Part shown: piece after piece, positions 63,775 to 64,000 of the stretch | How positions within the stretch are numbered: position 1 is the stretch's first letter | How the letters are laid out: each line of letters begins with the position of its first letter | Source: Bradyrhizobium erythrophlei | Lineage (GTDB): Bacteria; Pseudomonadota; Alphaproteobacteria; Rhizobiales; Xanthobacteraceae | Reading direction: 5' to 3' | Assembly: GCF_900129505.1 (NCBI RefSeq) | Contig: NZ_LT670818.1 | Location: 186,001-250,000, forward strand | Length of the DNA stretch: 64,000 bases | The notes under the pieces: model-generated | Told to the model about the DNA's origin: nothing | The model's database searches: none | What the model saw: only the letters and a program-made list of their open reading frames with translations | Program-made: the position numbers and the translations under genes

Positions 63775-64000
63775 ATGCCGATCGCTGCAATCTACGGTCC
63801 TGAAGATTTCGGCCAGCCCGCTCCAGGGCATTCCGCCGCTGTGCCGCGCAGCCGCGTCAGCCCAGCCCAGCGCGCCGGTGCGCTGCCGATGCCGTCGCTG
63901 GAATGGACGCCCGAGGTCGAGCGCTCGACCGCGCATCTCTATGAGCGGGTCAAGAACGTGATCTCGCCGATCGAGTGGCCGCTGATGGCGCCCACCATCA
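63775..64000 (+). CDS. nadA: Quinolinate synthase NadA, N-terminal part (cut by window edge)
   Basis: NadA condenses iminoaspartate with dihydroxyacetone phosphate to quinolinate, the first pyridine of NAD synthesis, on a 4Fe-4S cluster. The first 75 codons are present: MPIAAIYGPEDFGQ, then PSLEWTPEVERSTAHLYERV and VISPIEWPLMAPTI, which match the N-terminal extension of Bradyrhizobium NadA before the catalytic core. GGGAGG lies 6 nt before the ATG. The rest, and probably nadB and nadC, lie beyond 64000. Confidence 0.85.
   Translation, partial: MPIAAIYGPEDFGQPAPGHSAAVPRSRVSPAQRAGALPMPSLEWTPEVERSTAHLYERVKNVISPIEWPLMAPTI

Noticed and set aside
1..64000. CRISPR arrays and insertion sequences
   Set aside because: No regularly spaced repeats and no transposase gene or terminal inverted repeats were seen. 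The repeats found are single palindromic elements.

Overview
The window is chromosomal DNA of a high-G+C alphaproteobacterium, most likely Bradyrhizobium or a close Nitrobacteraceae relative. This is inferred from the dcw gene order with a meso-DAP type MurE, a NadQ-type NAD regulator, an SRAP, TIGR02301 and DUF6894 gene complement, and at least four families of short palindromic repeats scattered between genes. No species can be named from the sequence alone.

Region 1 (1-11776, minus strand) is the division and cell-wall (dcw) operon, read right to left: rsmH, ftsL, ftsI, murE, murF, mraY, murD, ftsW, murG, murC (cut by the window edge). The first six genes are tightly packed or overlapping. 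The last four gaps are each filled by a dispersed palindromic repeat. A divergent AmpD-type amidase follows (12318-13097).

Region 2 (13189-23315) holds an ECF42-type sigma factor with its YCII/DGPF partner, the RNase P RNA gene rnpB, a membrane class III nucleotide cyclase, a complete four-gene bufferin operon (DUF2282 peptide, DUF692 oxidase, DUF2063 partner, DoxX protein) for a copper-binding modified peptide, an alpha/beta hydrolase, a TauE/SafE exporter, and a LuxR-type regulator broken by a frameshift.

Region 3 (about 23325-37922) is a mobilizable integrated element next to tRNA-Pro(CGG). It carries two paralogous ribbon-helix-helix proteins (one membrane anchored), a TraG/VirD4 coupling protein, a DUF3363 relaxase, a truncated methylase/strawberry-notch gene, a large ParB-like protein, an ArdC antirestriction protein, a mobile mystery protein A/B (XRE-Fic) pair, a small excisionase-like gene, a tyrosine recombinase and a zinc-ribbon protein. 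No type IV secretion genes are present, so it would need a helper to transfer. Its most unusual trait is a pair (perhaps a trio) of homologous hairpin leaders placed just before the ribosome-binding sites of the ParB, ArdC and possibly methylase genes.

Region 4 (38059-53204) is core housekeeping: Sua5, a FAD-linked oxidase, GNAT and Nudix enzymes, an Asp/Glu racemase-like protein, SRAP, dihydroorotase, and a plus-strand run of ygfZ, tag, an HD hydrolase, a tyrosine phosphatase and the NadQ-like regulator, followed by a giant DUF2339 membrane protein.

Region 5 (53395-64000) has a FecR protein with a CHASE2 cyclase, two adjacent chemoreceptor genes sharing an almost identical 777-bp signalling segment, small hypothetical genes, an AcuI-type reductase, an MFS transporter, and the start of nadA. 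Two matching palindromes lie ahead of nadA; they are plausible targets of the NadQ-like regulator encoded 13 kb away.
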